Assembly: GCF_001045465.1 (NCBI RefSeq)
Contig: NZ_LFND01000002.1
Coordinates: 372,001-436,000, forward strand
From: Chryseobacterium angstadtii
Lineage (GTDB): Bacteria > Bacteroidota > Bacteroidia > Flavobacteriales > Weeksellaceae
Direction: 5' to 3'
DNA: 64,000 nucleotides
In this document: piece by piece, positions 27,695 through 36,695 of the stretch
Numbering within the stretch: the first letter of the stretch is position 1
Layout of the letters: each line of letters opens with the position of its first letter
The notes under the pieces: generated by a model
Database searches by the model: none
Seen by the model: only the letters and a program-made list of their open reading frames with translations
Told to the model about the DNA's origin: nothing
Translations under genes and position numbers: made by a program

Positions 27695-28120
27695 ATGACT
27701 ACACAGGAACAAATCCAGGAATATATTTCCAGCCAGCCCGAACCCAAGCGTATTGATATGCAGAATCTCCACCAGATCATTCTGGACATGATGCCAGACT
27801 GTACATTATGGTTTCTGGACGGCAAAAACGATGAAAACAAAACGGTTTCCAATCCCAATATCGGCTATGGATTTCAAACCATTGAATATGCTGACGGGAA
27901 AACCAGAGACTTTTATCAAATTGGTATCAGTGCGAATACTTCCGGAATTTCGGTATACATTCTAAGCATTAAAGATAAGACCTATTTATCTGAAACATAT
28001 GGAGAAAAAATAGGTAAGGCAAGCGTTACGGGATATTGTATTAAACTCAAAAAACTGAAAGACATCAACACGGATATACTGCAAGCCGCTATACGGGATG
28101 GTTTTGAAGCAAAAAATTAA
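27695..28120 (+). CDS. DUF1801 domain protein
   Basis: A 141-residue cytosolic protein. The start (TTQEQIQEYISSQPEPKRIDMQNL) and the middle (TLWFLDGKNDENKTVSNPNIGYGFQTI) follow the pattern of DUF1801 proteins, which include the frataxin-like iron-chaperone-fold group. The end (YCIKLKKLKDINTDILQAAI) also fits. The specific role is not known. Its last codons precede the next lipoprotein gene, with a 43-base gap to the preferred start at 28164. Confidence 0.75.
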   Translation: MTTQEQIQEYISSQPEPKRIDMQNLHQIILDMMPDCTLWFLDGKNDENKTVSNPNIGYGFQTIEYADGKTRDFYQIGISANTSGISVYILSIKDKTYLSETYGEKIGKASVTGYCIKLKKLKDINTDILQAAIRDGFEAKN

Positions 28121-28163
28121 AAATGAGATGATGAACTACCTATTATCAAAGACTTATCCATCA

Positions 28164-28724
28164 ATGAAATTCAAAATTCTGGCACTTACTTTGTCCCTGT
28201 TTTTATTGAACTGTTCAAAAGAGAAGAGTAAAAGCAAACGGTTGCCGTTTTCTGTTGATAAAAATCTGAAGAACAATCCGGTTTTCAAAAAAATGGAATC
28301 TGAAAACGAAATTCAGATGGGGATTGATTCGGAACCTCCCAAAAGCAAAAAGACAACCCAACTTATTTTCAATATAAGCAGTGAGTACATTTGTGAACCT
28401 GTATTCTGGAAGAACACGGATACCCTCAACGTCAATATTGTCAATCATTCCGGATTCTCTTCCGGAGGTTTCAATATACAGATTCATGACGGTACCTATG
28501 AAGTTTCTCCTTATCATATAAGTGACGATCTAGCAGATAATGAAAAGTCTTCCACTTTTAAAAATCCAAAACAAAAGCTGATCCTCAATCAAGCAGTATA
28601 CAGACCTAATGACAGCATTTACGGCTATGTAGAATTTGAAAAAACAGAATATGATTCGTATGGAAACATTATCCCACACAAAGGAAAAGGGTATTTCAGA
28701 GGTAAAATTGAATATGTAAAATAA
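28164..28724 (+). CDS. Hypothetical lipoprotein
   Basis: A protein of 186 residues from ATG 28164. The frame is open upstream to 28098, but that part overlaps the DUF1801 gene, and the start chosen gives a clear lipoprotein signal (MKFKILALTLSLFLLNCS). The mature part contains several beta-like stretches (TTQLIFNISSEYICEPVFW, DTLNVNIVNHSGFSSGGF) and may be a small beta-sandwich. No family is recognised. Confidence 0.7.
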   Translation: MKFKILALTLSLFLLNCSKEKSKSKRLPFSVDKNLKNNPVFKKMESENEIQMGIDSEPPKSKKTTQLIFNISSEYICEPVFWKNTDTLNVNIVNHSGFSSGGFNIQIHDGTYEVSPYHISDDLADNEKSSTFKNPKQKLILNQAVYRPNDSIYGYVEFEKTEYDSYGNIIPHKGKGYFRGKIEYVK

Positions 28725-28782
28725 CACATTAAAATCTTCCTCAATCTTTAGAAACAAAATAATTTATTGTCCTAAAACCTTT

Positions 28783-29922
28783 ATGAAAATTACCGGAGCA
28801 TTTAAAAGAATACTCAGCATCATCACTATTATTTTAGCATCTATCTCTATTTATTCCCAAAATACATACGTCTTCGTTGGCTCATTTAACCGGGATAAAG
28901 CAACGGAGGGAATTTATGTGTATCAACTGGATACCATCAAAGGAAAATTATCCAAAGTAACTTCTCTGAAAGGGATTCTGAATCCTTCATTTCTGACCCT
29001 ATCGCCCAATGGACAGTATATTTTTGCGTGTACGGAAAGCAAAACGCCCAATGCCGGAAGTGTCAGCAGTTTTAAATTCAACCCAAAAGATGAGACGCTT
29101 ACTTTTATCAACAGTCAGAAAAGCGGTGGTGAAAACCCGGTTTATGTAAGTGTTCACCAAAATGGAAAATGGCTGGTGAATGCCAATTATAAGGAAGGCA
29201 GTGCTTCCATATACCCTATTGATGATGACGGAACCATACAGCCTGCGGTACAGAATTTCCAGTTTTCAGAAGGAAGCGTCAATAAAGACAGGCAGGACAG
29301 ATCCCATGTTCATGCTGCTGTTTTTTCACCGGATTCCGATCATTTGTTTCTAACAGATCTTGGGGCGGATAAAATCAGGTCTTATACTTTTGATAGTGAT
29401 AAGACGGAGCCTGCACAAGCGGCAAAACAACCTTACATCCAGTCTGTTTTAGGAAGCGGTCCACGACATCTTACTTTTCATCCCAATGGAAAATATGCTT
29501 ATTGTATTGAAGAATTGTCCGGGACGGTTAATGCTTATCAGTATGAAAATGCTACACTGAAAAGCATCCAGAGAGTGAATACCCATACGGACCAATACAA
29601 AGATAATTTTGAAAGTTCGGACATTCACATTTCGCCGGACGGGAAGTTTCTTTATGCTGCTAATCGTGGTGGGGAAAATAATATAGCCATTTTCTCAATC
29701 CTTGAAGACGGAACTTTAAAGAATGTTGGTTATCAGTCAACTCTTGGGAAACATTCAAGGGTATTTGATATTGATGAGACGGGTAAGTTTTTGATTGTTG
29801 CCCATGCAGGCAGCGGAAATCTTGTTGTATTCAAGCGAGATCCTCAAACCGGATTATTAAAAAAGACAGGCAACAAAGTGAAAGTTAAAAGTGCTTCCAG
29901 TGTGAAAATCAGGAGATATTGA
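28783..29922 (+). CDS. Secreted lactonase-type seven-bladed beta-propeller
   Basis: A 379-residue exported protein (signal peptide ending near SIYSQ) of the lactonase / 6-phosphogluconolactonase YbhE family. Blade repeats carry the pattern LSPNGQYIFAC, FSPDSDHLFLTDLGADKI, FHPNGKYAYCIEEL and ISPDGKFLYAANRGG. Cytosolic members hydrolyse 6-phosphogluconolactone; with a signal peptide this copy more likely acts on an unknown lactone or sugar in the envelope. It is not in a clear operon. Confidence 0.88.
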   Translation: MKITGAFKRILSIITIILASISIYSQNTYVFVGSFNRDKATEGIYVYQLDTIKGKLSKVTSLKGILNPSFLTLSPNGQYIFACTESKTPNAGSVSSFKFNPKDETLTFINSQKSGGENPVYVSVHQNGKWLVNANYKEGSASIYPIDDDGTIQPAVQNFQFSEGSVNKDRQDRSHVHAAVFSPDSDHLFLTDLGADKIRSYTFDSDKTEPAQAAKQPYIQSVLGSGPRHLTFHPNGKYAYCIEELSGTVNAYQYENATLKSIQRVNTHTDQYKDNFESSDIHISPDGKFLYAANRGGENNIAIFSILEDGTLKNVGYQSTLGKHSRVFDIDETGKFLIVAHAGSGNLVVFKRDPQTGLLKKTGNKVKVKSASSVKIRRY

Positions 29923-30069
29923 TTTTAAATTATCTGCATAAAACAAAGATTGGCCAAAAGCTATTTATTGTCAATGATATTTTTTAATTTAGATACTATT
30001 CGCAAAACGAAACAGAAATAAAAGCCAGAATAGAAATAAATCTCTCCCAATAACCAATCTATTGTTCCT

Positions 30070-30783
30070 ATGACTGAAAAATTCAAGAAAATATCAGACA
30101 CCTTTTTTACGGTTTTAGGAGGAATTTTGGTTGGAGGAGGGATCATATTTCTCGTCTTTATAGAAAACCCGGTCAGGTATTTTTTCTATACAGTACTTCT
30201 GGTAGCGGCCACTAATTTTAAGAACTTCCGGAATTTCAAAATTGATTTTAAAAAAGCAGCGAGAGGTTTTCTGATCACAACCGCTGTGATTTATCTTTCT
30301 TTAATTACCGTATTATCTGTTTCTCCATTTCTGAAAATTATGGAATTCAAATGGTCCCATTCGGATTGGAAACCCGTGAATGCTCAAACAATACAGCCAT
30401 TTACTTCCTGGGACACAGGATATAAGCGGAAAGGAAATTCTTTCGTCAATATTGATTACGAATATCAGTTTAGCGGAACAACGTATAAAAATTCGGAATC
30501 TGAAGCTTTATACCAATATTATCCGTTTTGGAACAGAGAAACCAGTCAGGACCTCGTTAAGGAATTTTCAAAATCGGTTTCGGAAAAAATACAGAAAAGG
30601 GATTATCTTATCCTTACAAACCCTGATCAGCCGGAAAAAAGTAAATTATTTTTATCTACCGATTTACTTTATTTTCAGGGTTCGTTATTTTATGATGCTG
30701 TGACAGGTTTCGCAGCACTCATCCTGATCTTTTTAGCAATTATCGGGGCTGTTTTTATGTGGCCACGGAAAAGAAGGAAGTAA
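30070..30783 (+). CDS. DUF3592-like membrane protein
   Basis: A 237-residue protein with hydrophobic segments near residues 14-35, 42-55, 75-95 and 212-230. The extracytoplasmic loop between the last two contains DYEYQFSGTTYKNSESE and a YLILTNPDQPEKSKL motif, the pattern found in DUF3592 proteins (a beta-rich loop followed by a proline-rich NPxxP site). Function is unknown. It is a lone gene. Confidence 0.7.
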   Translation: MTEKFKKISDTFFTVLGGILVGGGIIFLVFIENPVRYFFYTVLLVAATNFKNFRNFKIDFKKAARGFLITTAVIYLSLITVLSVSPFLKIMEFKWSHSDWKPVNAQTIQPFTSWDTGYKRKGNSFVNIDYEYQFSGTTYKNSESEALYQYYPFWNRETSQDLVKEFSKSVSEKIQKRDYLILTNPDQPEKSKLFLSTDLLYFQGSLFYDAVTGFAALILIFLAIIGAVFMWPRKRRK

Positions 30784-30963
30784 ATAAATAACCCGGCTCT
30801 AAAAAGCTGACTTTTATCTGACTTGAAACAGTATTTTTAATAATTTTGATCTTGTCATTACAACAATCTGCCACACACCAGATGAAAACGTTGTAACATT
30901 TTGGAAAAAGTTGCTGACTTATTGAAAGAATCCAATAAAAACATCATCTAAAAACAATACAAT

Positions 30964-31164
30964 ATGCTTTTAGCCATCTTACTTCCTTTTCTGTCTTTTA
31001 TGGTCCGTGGAAAGATTCTTACCGGAATCGTCTGTCTTATTTTACAGATTACAGTGATAGGCTGGCTTCCTGCTGCCATCTGGGCCGCTTTATCTTTAAA
31101 CAATGCAAGAGCAGACCGACGTAATGAAAAGCTGATCCGGGCGGTGAAACAAAATCAAAGATAA
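30964..31164 (+). CDS. YqaE/Pmp3 family small membrane protein
   Basis: A 66-residue protein with two membrane segments (AILLPFLSFMV and IVCLILQITVIGWLPAAIWAAL) separated by a short RGK loop and followed by a basic tail. This matches the YqaE/Pmp3 group, small proteins linked to membrane potential and salt or stress responses in other organisms. It is slightly longer than the usual 50-60 residues because of the C-terminal tail. Confidence 0.7.
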   Translation: MLLAILLPFLSFMVRGKILTGIVCLILQITVIGWLPAAIWAALSLNNARADRRNEKLIRAVKQNQR

Positions 31165-31305
31165 ACCGTTGTTTGCTGCTTTATAAAAACTAATCTATTT
31201 ATCCGGTTTCCCAATAAAAAATCTCCTCAAGTTATTGGAATGTAACTTTTTGGCAAAAAAAAGAACTCATTATAAGCCATATTATTTCTGCCAAATCGTA
31301 AACCT

Positions 31306-32595
31306 ATGAAACATTTAGTCTTTATTTTAATCTTGATTTTTTCAGTAGATCTTTCTGCTCAGAAAAATACCGGAAAACATGCAAAAGAACTGGACAAATA
31401 TTTTACTGCATTAACGGATCTGGGGAAGTTTAACGGAAATGTGCTTGTGTCACAAGATGGACAAATCCTTTTGGATCAAAGCTATAATATTCTGGGAAAA
31501 GCCAACGATTTGAACGTCAACCAAAAAAGTACATTCATTATTGCATCAGTCTCTAAGGTTTTTATAAAATATGGAATCCTGAAGCTGGCAGAACAGGGAA
31601 AAATTAAATTATCAGATCATCTCAATACGTTTATTCCTGATTTCCCAGCCGGCAACAAAATTTCAGTGGAAAATTTACTGTATCATCAGTCCGGTCTTCC
31701 ACGAGAAATTAAGGATTATGAAAAATATGAAAGCCTGAGTCTGGAAAAAACCATTGAACTGGCCAAAGCAGAAAAGCTACAGTTTGAACCCGGGACCAAT
31801 ACACTTTATTCCAATGTAGGGTACTTCATTCTTCATTATATCATTGATAAATCTGCTGAAAAGGGTTACCAACACTTCATTGAAAATGAGATTATAAAAA
31901 AATACCAACTCAAAAATACGGGAGAATTCAATTCTGCCCATTCGCTATCCAATTTTGCTTACGGGTTTGATCGTGAGGCAGGAAAAATAATACCGATCTC
32001 CCAGACCAGTATTAACAGGTTTGAAACGGGTAATTACTATTCCACAACCGCTGATCTTTATTCTTTCAGTAAAAAGCTTCTTTCAGGGGAAAATATGAAG
32101 AAGGAACAGGCGCTGAAAATGTTTAAAGACGGTCTTCTTATTCAGGCTGGCGGAAGGCCGGGCTACAGAGCCTATTATTATCAGAACTTAAAATCTAAAA
32201 TCACTTTTATTTTTACCAGTAATTTTAGTGACATGCCTTTTCAGAAAGTGACAGAAGATGTAATCAGTCTTTTGGAAGACAAACCCTACACTGTTCCTAA
32301 AGAAATTAATAAAAAGGCAATAACAGTTTCTGATGATATTTTGAAAAAGTATACCGGACAGTTTACGCTAGATCTTGATCAATCCCAGACATTCACGGTC
32401 ACTTTAGAAAATCATTTTCTTTACATTACAGATAAAGGTGGAGAAAAAACAAAAATTTACCCTGAATCAGAAACTTCTTTTTTCGATACTCCGGATTCTG
32501 AAGACAGTTATACATTTTCCTTGCAAAGCAACGGAACATATGCTCTCACCATTATTTCAACAGGCATTCCCCTAAAAACTACCCGGACAAAATAA
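31306..32595 (+). CDS. Secreted serine hydrolase, beta-lactamase class C fold
   Basis: A 429-residue exported protein (signal ending near DLSAQ). The nucleophile motif SxxK is in ASVSKVF and the YxN motif in YSNVGY. The C-terminal third (residues about 335-429) is a separate beta-rich domain often attached to such proteins. These enzymes act on D-Ala peptides, esters or related bonds. The third motif (HxG or KTG) is not clear: the region reads GRPGYRAYYY. It is adjacent to a second member of the family. Confidence 0.85.
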   Translation: MKHLVFILILIFSVDLSAQKNTGKHAKELDKYFTALTDLGKFNGNVLVSQDGQILLDQSYNILGKANDLNVNQKSTFIIASVSKVFIKYGILKLAEQGKIKLSDHLNTFIPDFPAGNKISVENLLYHQSGLPREIKDYEKYESLSLEKTIELAKAEKLQFEPGTNTLYSNVGYFILHYIIDKSAEKGYQHFIENEIIKKYQLKNTGEFNSAHSLSNFAYGFDREAGKIIPISQTSINRFETGNYYSTTADLYSFSKKLLSGENMKKEQALKMFKDGLLIQAGGRPGYRAYYYQNLKSKITFIFTSNFSDMPFQKVTEDVISLLEDKPYTVPKEINKKAITVSDDILKKYTGQFTLDLDQSQTFTVTLENHFLYITDKGGEKTKIYPESETSFFDTPDSEDSYTFSLQSNGTYALTIISTGIPLKTTRTK

Positions 32596-32727
32596 GTCAT
32601 AAAACATTACCGGAAATTGCAAGACAGACAGTAACTTCCAGCCTCTCTCTTCCATTTCCCTGCCCTTCTTAGATTATTTTTTTTTACCAATCACTACAAA
32701 GTATAACATAGTAATAATAAATATTTA

Positions 32728-32735
32728 TATCTTTG
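32728..32735 (+). promoter_or_regulatory. Promoter box TATCTTTG
   Basis: An exact TAnnTTTG match. A TTG start codon at 32733 would lie inside this box, so the downstream ATG at 32754 is the likely start. Confidence 0.65.
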
Positions 32736-32753
32736 CATAACAAAATAATAATT

Positions 32754-33830
32754 ATGATTACTCAAAAAACTTCTGTTGCACTGTTATCTATACTCTTTTT
32801 TTGCTGTGTTATCAATGCTCAGTCTTATGAAAAGAAAATGGACAGTTTAATTAAAACCGAATTTAATGATCCCGCCGGACCCGGAGGCGTATTTATGGTT
32901 TCTCATAAAGGAAAGAATATGTACCGGAAAGCTTTCGGAAAAGCCAATCTTGAACTGGATGCGGCAATGACTCCTGAAAATGTTTTTCAGATCGGATCCA
33001 TGACCAAACAATTTACGGCAGTTGCCATCCTTATGCTGGAACAACAGGGAAAGCTCAATGTAAACGATCCTATTTCAAAATACATCAAAGATTATCCCTC
33101 TGGCGATAAAATAACGATTCATCAATTGCTGACCCATACTTCGGGGATCAAAGATTTTACAAAAATGAAAACCATATCCACCATCGCCCAGAAAGAAATG
33201 AAACCGGAAATGATGGTTGATTTTTTCAAAAATGAGCCTGTCGATTTTTCGCCGGGAGACAAATTTGAATACAATAATTCCGGATATGTGGTATTGGGCT
33301 ACATCATTGAACTGGCTTCCGGACAGACTTATGAAGATTTCATCAAAAAGAATATATTTGAAAAAGCAGGAATGAGCCACTCTTATTATGCTACTGACCG
33401 TCAAATTATTCCCAAGAGAGCCTATGGATACCACCAGAAAGAACATGGATTTGTTAATAAAACAGTGATTAGTTTCAGTGTTCCCTTCTCATCCGGTTCT
33501 TTAATGTCAACAGCAGATGATATGTTAAAATGGCAGAAGGCTCTGAACCAAAATACCCTTCTTAATCCGGCGGAAACCCAAAAAGCTTTCCGGAAGTATC
33601 CATTAAATAACGGAGAAGAATTCAACTACGGTTACGGATGGCACCTGAAAGACATCAATGGAATTCCGGACAGGGAACATGGCGGAAGTATTTTTGGATT
33701 TAAAAGTATGGGTGTTTATATTCCAAGCGAAGATATTTACGTTATAGGATTGAGCAACTGCGACTGCCACTCTCCTACAGAAATTGTCAGAAAGTTGGCG
33801 AAGATCACATTGGAATCCGTAAAAAAATAA
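32754..33830 (+). CDS. Secreted serine hydrolase, beta-lactamase class C fold
   Basis: A protein of 358 residues from ATG 32754, with a signal ending near VINAQ. Complete family motifs are visible: SMTK in QIGSMTKQFTA, YNN in FEYNNSGYVVLGY, and HGG in REHGGSIFGF. The enzyme probably acts in the periplasm on peptidoglycan peptides or small esters; a beta-lactamase role is possible but not shown. It has its own promoter and is similar only in fold to the preceding gene, so they are probably not recent duplicates. Confidence 0.88.
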   Translation: MITQKTSVALLSILFFCCVINAQSYEKKMDSLIKTEFNDPAGPGGVFMVSHKGKNMYRKAFGKANLELDAAMTPENVFQIGSMTKQFTAVAILMLEQQGKLNVNDPISKYIKDYPSGDKITIHQLLTHTSGIKDFTKMKTISTIAQKEMKPEMMVDFFKNEPVDFSPGDKFEYNNSGYVVLGYIIELASGQTYEDFIKKNIFEKAGMSHSYYATDRQIIPKRAYGYHQKEHGFVNKTVISFSVPFSSGSLMSTADDMLKWQKALNQNTLLNPAETQKAFRKYPLNNGEEFNYGYGWHLKDINGIPDREHGGSIFGFKSMGVYIPSEDIYVIGLSNCDCHSPTEIVRKLAKITLESVKK

Positions 33831-33838
33831 TACAGGGA

Positions 33839-34291
33839 ATGAAAATTATAACGCCAAAGGAACGAGCTTTTGAGTTCAGACCGTATGCCGAAATGTGGCA
33901 AAGCCTGGAGAATACATCAGAGGTGGGTCTGTCTGAAACCGACAGAACTCCTGTTTTCGCATTTGAAGATTATTTTTACAAAGAATATTCTGGTTCCATA
34001 GATTTTGAAGCGTCTCTCGCGCAATTCATTGATCTTTATATTGATAACCGGCAAAGCATTATTACTGAAACGAAAAAAGCTGTTGATCCTCTTATAGAAC
34101 ATAATCATGACTTCGGCCGTAAAGAAATGAATTACATCAATTATTATGTTGAAATTTCAAATCTTAACTCTTATGAATTCAAAATTCATTTTGTATTTAT
34201 GCACGGCTATGTTTATTATGAGGTTTCGTATCGTTTCCTGTCACCTGAGAATTATCTTATTACAAAAATAGAACGTATTTTAACCAATTAG
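33839..34291 (+). CDS. Hypothetical protein
   Basis: A 150-residue protein without signal peptide or membrane segment, 8 bases after the serine hydrolase stop and probably cotranscribed. The middle (IDFEASLAQFIDLYIDNRQSI) looks helical, and the end contains alternating beta-like stretches (EFKIHFVFMHGYVYYEVSYRF). I do not recognise a family. Confidence 0.6.
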   Translation: MKIITPKERAFEFRPYAEMWQSLENTSEVGLSETDRTPVFAFEDYFYKEYSGSIDFEASLAQFIDLYIDNRQSIITETKKAVDPLIEHNHDFGRKEMNYINYYVEISNLNSYEFKIHFVFMHGYVYYEVSYRFLSPENYLITKIERILTN

Positions 34292-34573
34292 TTTTTTAAT
34301 GTGGAAGTTGCTGAAGCTTTTCAGGAATGTATTTTTGGAAAAACGCAAAGGCGCAATTGATCTAAAAAATACGTTTTTAAGGCGCGAAGATTTTATCTCT
34401 GATAAAATTGAATACAGGCTATTTCGGAGTAAACTCTTAGCTGAAAATCTTTGATTTTCTTGCGCCTTAAATAATTATATAGCTTAAAGAAACTCTGGAA
34501 ACAGTAATAGAACAGCATTTGAAATAGTATTGAATTTCAAAAATTAATAACTTACATCTCTCATCTATTACTC
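34292..34573. repeat. Gene-free stretch with repeat remnants
   Basis: This interval contains GAAAAACGCAAAGGCGCAAT and later a TTGCGCCTTAA string on the same strand, giving a loose inverted pair of a CGCAAAGGCGCAA element. It resembles the ACCACAAAAGGCACAAAAG repeats elsewhere in the window. No gene is supported. Confidence 0.4.
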
Positions 34574-35992
34574 CTAAGATTCAAAAACTTTCCGTTTTGT
34601 AATGGGAAGGGTATGCTCCGGAATTTTTGCAATAGAAAATAGCACCACAAAAAGACAGATCATATTGACAGCTAATGCCACAGAAAACGCATGATGATAA
34701 TTTTGGGGTGAAGGTTTTACTCCCAGAGTGTAATAAAAAACACTTCCTACCAAGATAATTCCAACAATGGCTGCTGCCTGCTGAAACGTATTGTACACTC
34801 CGGAAGCATTTCCTGCAAGCGTCTGTGGCAACCCGGAAAGAGCAATATTGGCCAACGAGGGAATAATAGATCCCACTCCTAATCCGTGAAAAAAAAGCAA
34901 AAGACACAACACAAAAAAGGGAGTTTCCTTATCAAATAAAATGATCTGCAGAATCAGAACAGTCATAATCAACACTAATCCGGTCATTAAAAAACGTTTA
35001 CCATATCTCAAAATACACTTCGCAGAAAACACAGAAGCCAGAATAAAACCGATCCCTTGAAAAACAATAATTTCTCCTGCTGCCATTGTGCCAATCTGCA
35101 ACCCATCCTGGAAAAAAAGGGAGAGAATATAGAAGTAAGAATCCAGCATAATAAAGAAAAAGGAAACAGCCAGTATTCCAACATTGAAATTTTTATGGCT
35201 GAATAAAGTGAAATCCATCAGATAAGATTTTCCTCGCTTTACCCTTATCTTTTGATTTTTGACAAAATAGATTAACAGAAGGATTGAAATTATGGTCAAT
35301 GCTATATTTTTGATTTGAATTCCCTGATGTTCAGACATGGTAAGTGAATAGGTAAAACAGAAAAGTCCGGCAGCCAGAATAATCACTCCAAAGAAGTCAA
35401 ATCTTTTTTTTTCTGCCGAAACTTTAGATTCATTCAATATTTTTTTACTGAAAAACAACGCTGGCAGACCTATCGGAATATTGATCAGAAAAATAAGCCG
35501 CCATGATTCTTCCATCCAGGTTACAGATGAAAAATATCCTCCCAAAAACTGCCCCAAAACAGTTCCTAATCCAATGGTTATTCCGTACCAGCCCATTGCC
35601 TTTGCCCGTTCTTCATGGGCTGCAAAGAGAATCTGTATCATCGACAGGACCTGAGGAGACATCATCGCCGCACTGATTCCCTGAATGAACCGGGAAACAA
35701 CAAGCAGGGCTGCTCCGGATGAAATTCCACAGGCCACTGAACTCAGTATAAAAAAAGTGAGTCCGGTCATGAAAACCTTTTTCCTTCCGTACAGATCTCC
35801 CAGCCTTCCGCCGGTAATCAGAAACGAAGCAAATCCAATAAGATAGGAAGCAATCATCAGCTGCATTTTGCCATTGGAAGCCGAAAGATCACGCTGAATG
35901 GAAGGAATGGACACATTAATAATGAAAATATCCATGATTGTAAGGAATTGACCGGACAATATCACCATCAATTTCAAGTATTTATCATTCAT
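34574..35992 (-). CDS. MFS drug-efflux transporter, DHA2 type
   Basis: A 472-residue transporter with about 14 membrane segments, typical of the DHA2 (EmrB/QacA-like) drug:proton antiporters. The motif GGRLGDLYGRKKVF after segment 2 is the MFS signature A, and LGTVLGQFLGG with the following segment matches motif C of antiporters. It follows the tetR gene on the same strand by 40 bases, and an operator-like sequence (35999-36012) ends 7 bases before its start, so it is probably the TetR target. Substrates are unknown. Confidence 0.92.
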   Translation of the reverse strand: MNDKYLKLMVILSGQFLTIMDIFIINVSIPSIQRDLSASNGKMQLMIASYLIGFASFLITGGRLGDLYGRKKVFMTGLTFFILSSVACGISSGAALLVVSRFIQGISAAMMSPQVLSMIQILFAAHEERAKAMGWYGITIGLGTVLGQFLGGYFSSVTWMEESWRLIFLINIPIGLPALFFSKKILNESKVSAEKKRFDFFGVIILAAGLFCFTYSLTMSEHQGIQIKNIALTIISILLLIYFVKNQKIRVKRGKSYLMDFTLFSHKNFNVGILAVSFFFIMLDSYFYILSLFFQDGLQIGTMAAGEIIVFQGIGFILASVFSAKCILRYGKRFLMTGLVLIMTVLILQIILFDKETPFFVLCLLLFFHGLGVGSIIPSLANIALSGLPQTLAGNASGVYNTFQQAAAIVGIILVGSVFYYTLGVKPSPQNYHHAFSVALAVNMICLFVVLFSIAKIPEHTLPITKRKVFES

Positions 35993-35998
35993 TTTTAT

Positions 35999-36012
35999 AT
36001 AGACATATCTAT
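35999..36012. promoter_or_regulatory. Candidate TetR operator before the MFS gene
   Basis: ATAGACATATCTAT differs by one base from the reverse complement of 36627-36640 (ATAGACTTATCTAT). It is directly upstream of the exporter start. Confidence 0.55.
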
Positions 36013-36032
36013 TTTTTAAATTTCAAAAAAAA

Positions 36033-36596
36033 TTAAGACATTTGAGTCTCAATCATTTTTTGGATCCTATCAAAAGAATCTGCATTTTTATTGATTGTGG
36101 AAGTAACTACAGCTCCTTCTATCAAAAGAAAAATTTGTTCTGTCATTATTTCCGGATCCATATTTTTTATGTTTCCGGCATGTTCATTCACTAATACTCT
36201 GATCATTTCTTTCTGCTTTTCTTTGTGATGCTTTGCAAAATCAGAAACTGCCTGACTACTGTCTCCTACTTCTGCAATAATTTTAATGAAAGGACAGCCC
36301 CCAAATTTTAAAGATTGCTGAAGCTTTCTCCGATAACTGATGAGAGAAATTATTTTATTTCCGGGTTCTGAAATTTTGGCAGAATGGTCTTCGAATCCTT
36401 TAAACCATTCCTGTTCCTGCTTAATGAGATAAGCCATGAGAAGGTCATTTTTAGATGAAAAATGATTGTACAGCGAACCTATGGCAATATCTGCCTCAGC
36501 AATAATCTGATTGATCCCAGTTGAATTGAAACCCTGTCTGTAAAACAAATCAGAAGCTACCCTGATAATCCGGTCTCCTACTTTTTCTTTTTTCAC
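36033..36596 (-). CDS. TetR family repressor
   Basis: A 187-residue regulator. The N-terminal helix-turn-helix reads RIIRVASDLFYRQGFNSTGINQII and IAIGSLYNHFSSKNDLLMAYL, normal for TetR proteins. The remainder is the ligand and dimer domain, with GGCPFIKIIAEV as in the TetR C-terminal group. The start codon is GTG, and the preceding promoter box TACATTTG (36611-36618) is flanked by a palindromic operator at 36626-36645. It most likely represses itself and the efflux gene downstream. Confidence 0.92.
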   Translation of the reverse strand: MKKEKVGDRIIRVASDLFYRQGFNSTGINQIIAEADIAIGSLYNHFSSKNDLLMAYLIKQEQEWFKGFEDHSAKISEPGNKIISLISYRRKLQQSLKFGGCPFIKIIAEVGDSSQAVSDFAKHHKEKQKEMIRVLVNEHAGNIKNMDPEIMTEQIFLLIEGAVVTSTINKNADSFDRIQKMIETQMS

Positions 36597-36610
36597 CGTA
36601 AATTTTTTTA

Positions 36611-36618
36611 CAAATGTA
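36611..36618 (-). promoter_or_regulatory. tetR promoter box TACATTTG
   Basis: An exact TAnnTTTG match, about 14 bases before the GTG start. The operator palindrome lies 7 bases upstream, in the -7/-33 spacer. Confidence 0.65.
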
Positions 36619-36625
36619 TCAAAAA

Positions 36626-36645
36626 AATAGATAAGTCTATCTATT
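36626..36645. promoter_or_regulatory. Palindromic TetR operator
   Basis: Seven-base arms AATAGAT / ATCTATT around AAGTCT. It lies in the promoter of tetR and upstream of the divergent gene at 36696, so binding could control both. Confidence 0.65.
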
Positions 36646-36695
36646 TATTGGTTTTTTACTTTGCGTATATTTATTCAAAATTAAATAATCAGATC

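Noticed and set aside
32733..32753. TTG start for the serine hydrolase at 32.7 kb
   Set aside because: The TTG is inside the TATCTTTG promoter box, so it cannot be in the transcript.
34292..34573. A tRNA or small RNA between 34.3 and 34.6 kb
   Set aside because: The CGCAAAGGCGCAA strings form only a loose inverted pair with no cloverleaf; they match the dispersed repeat type instead.
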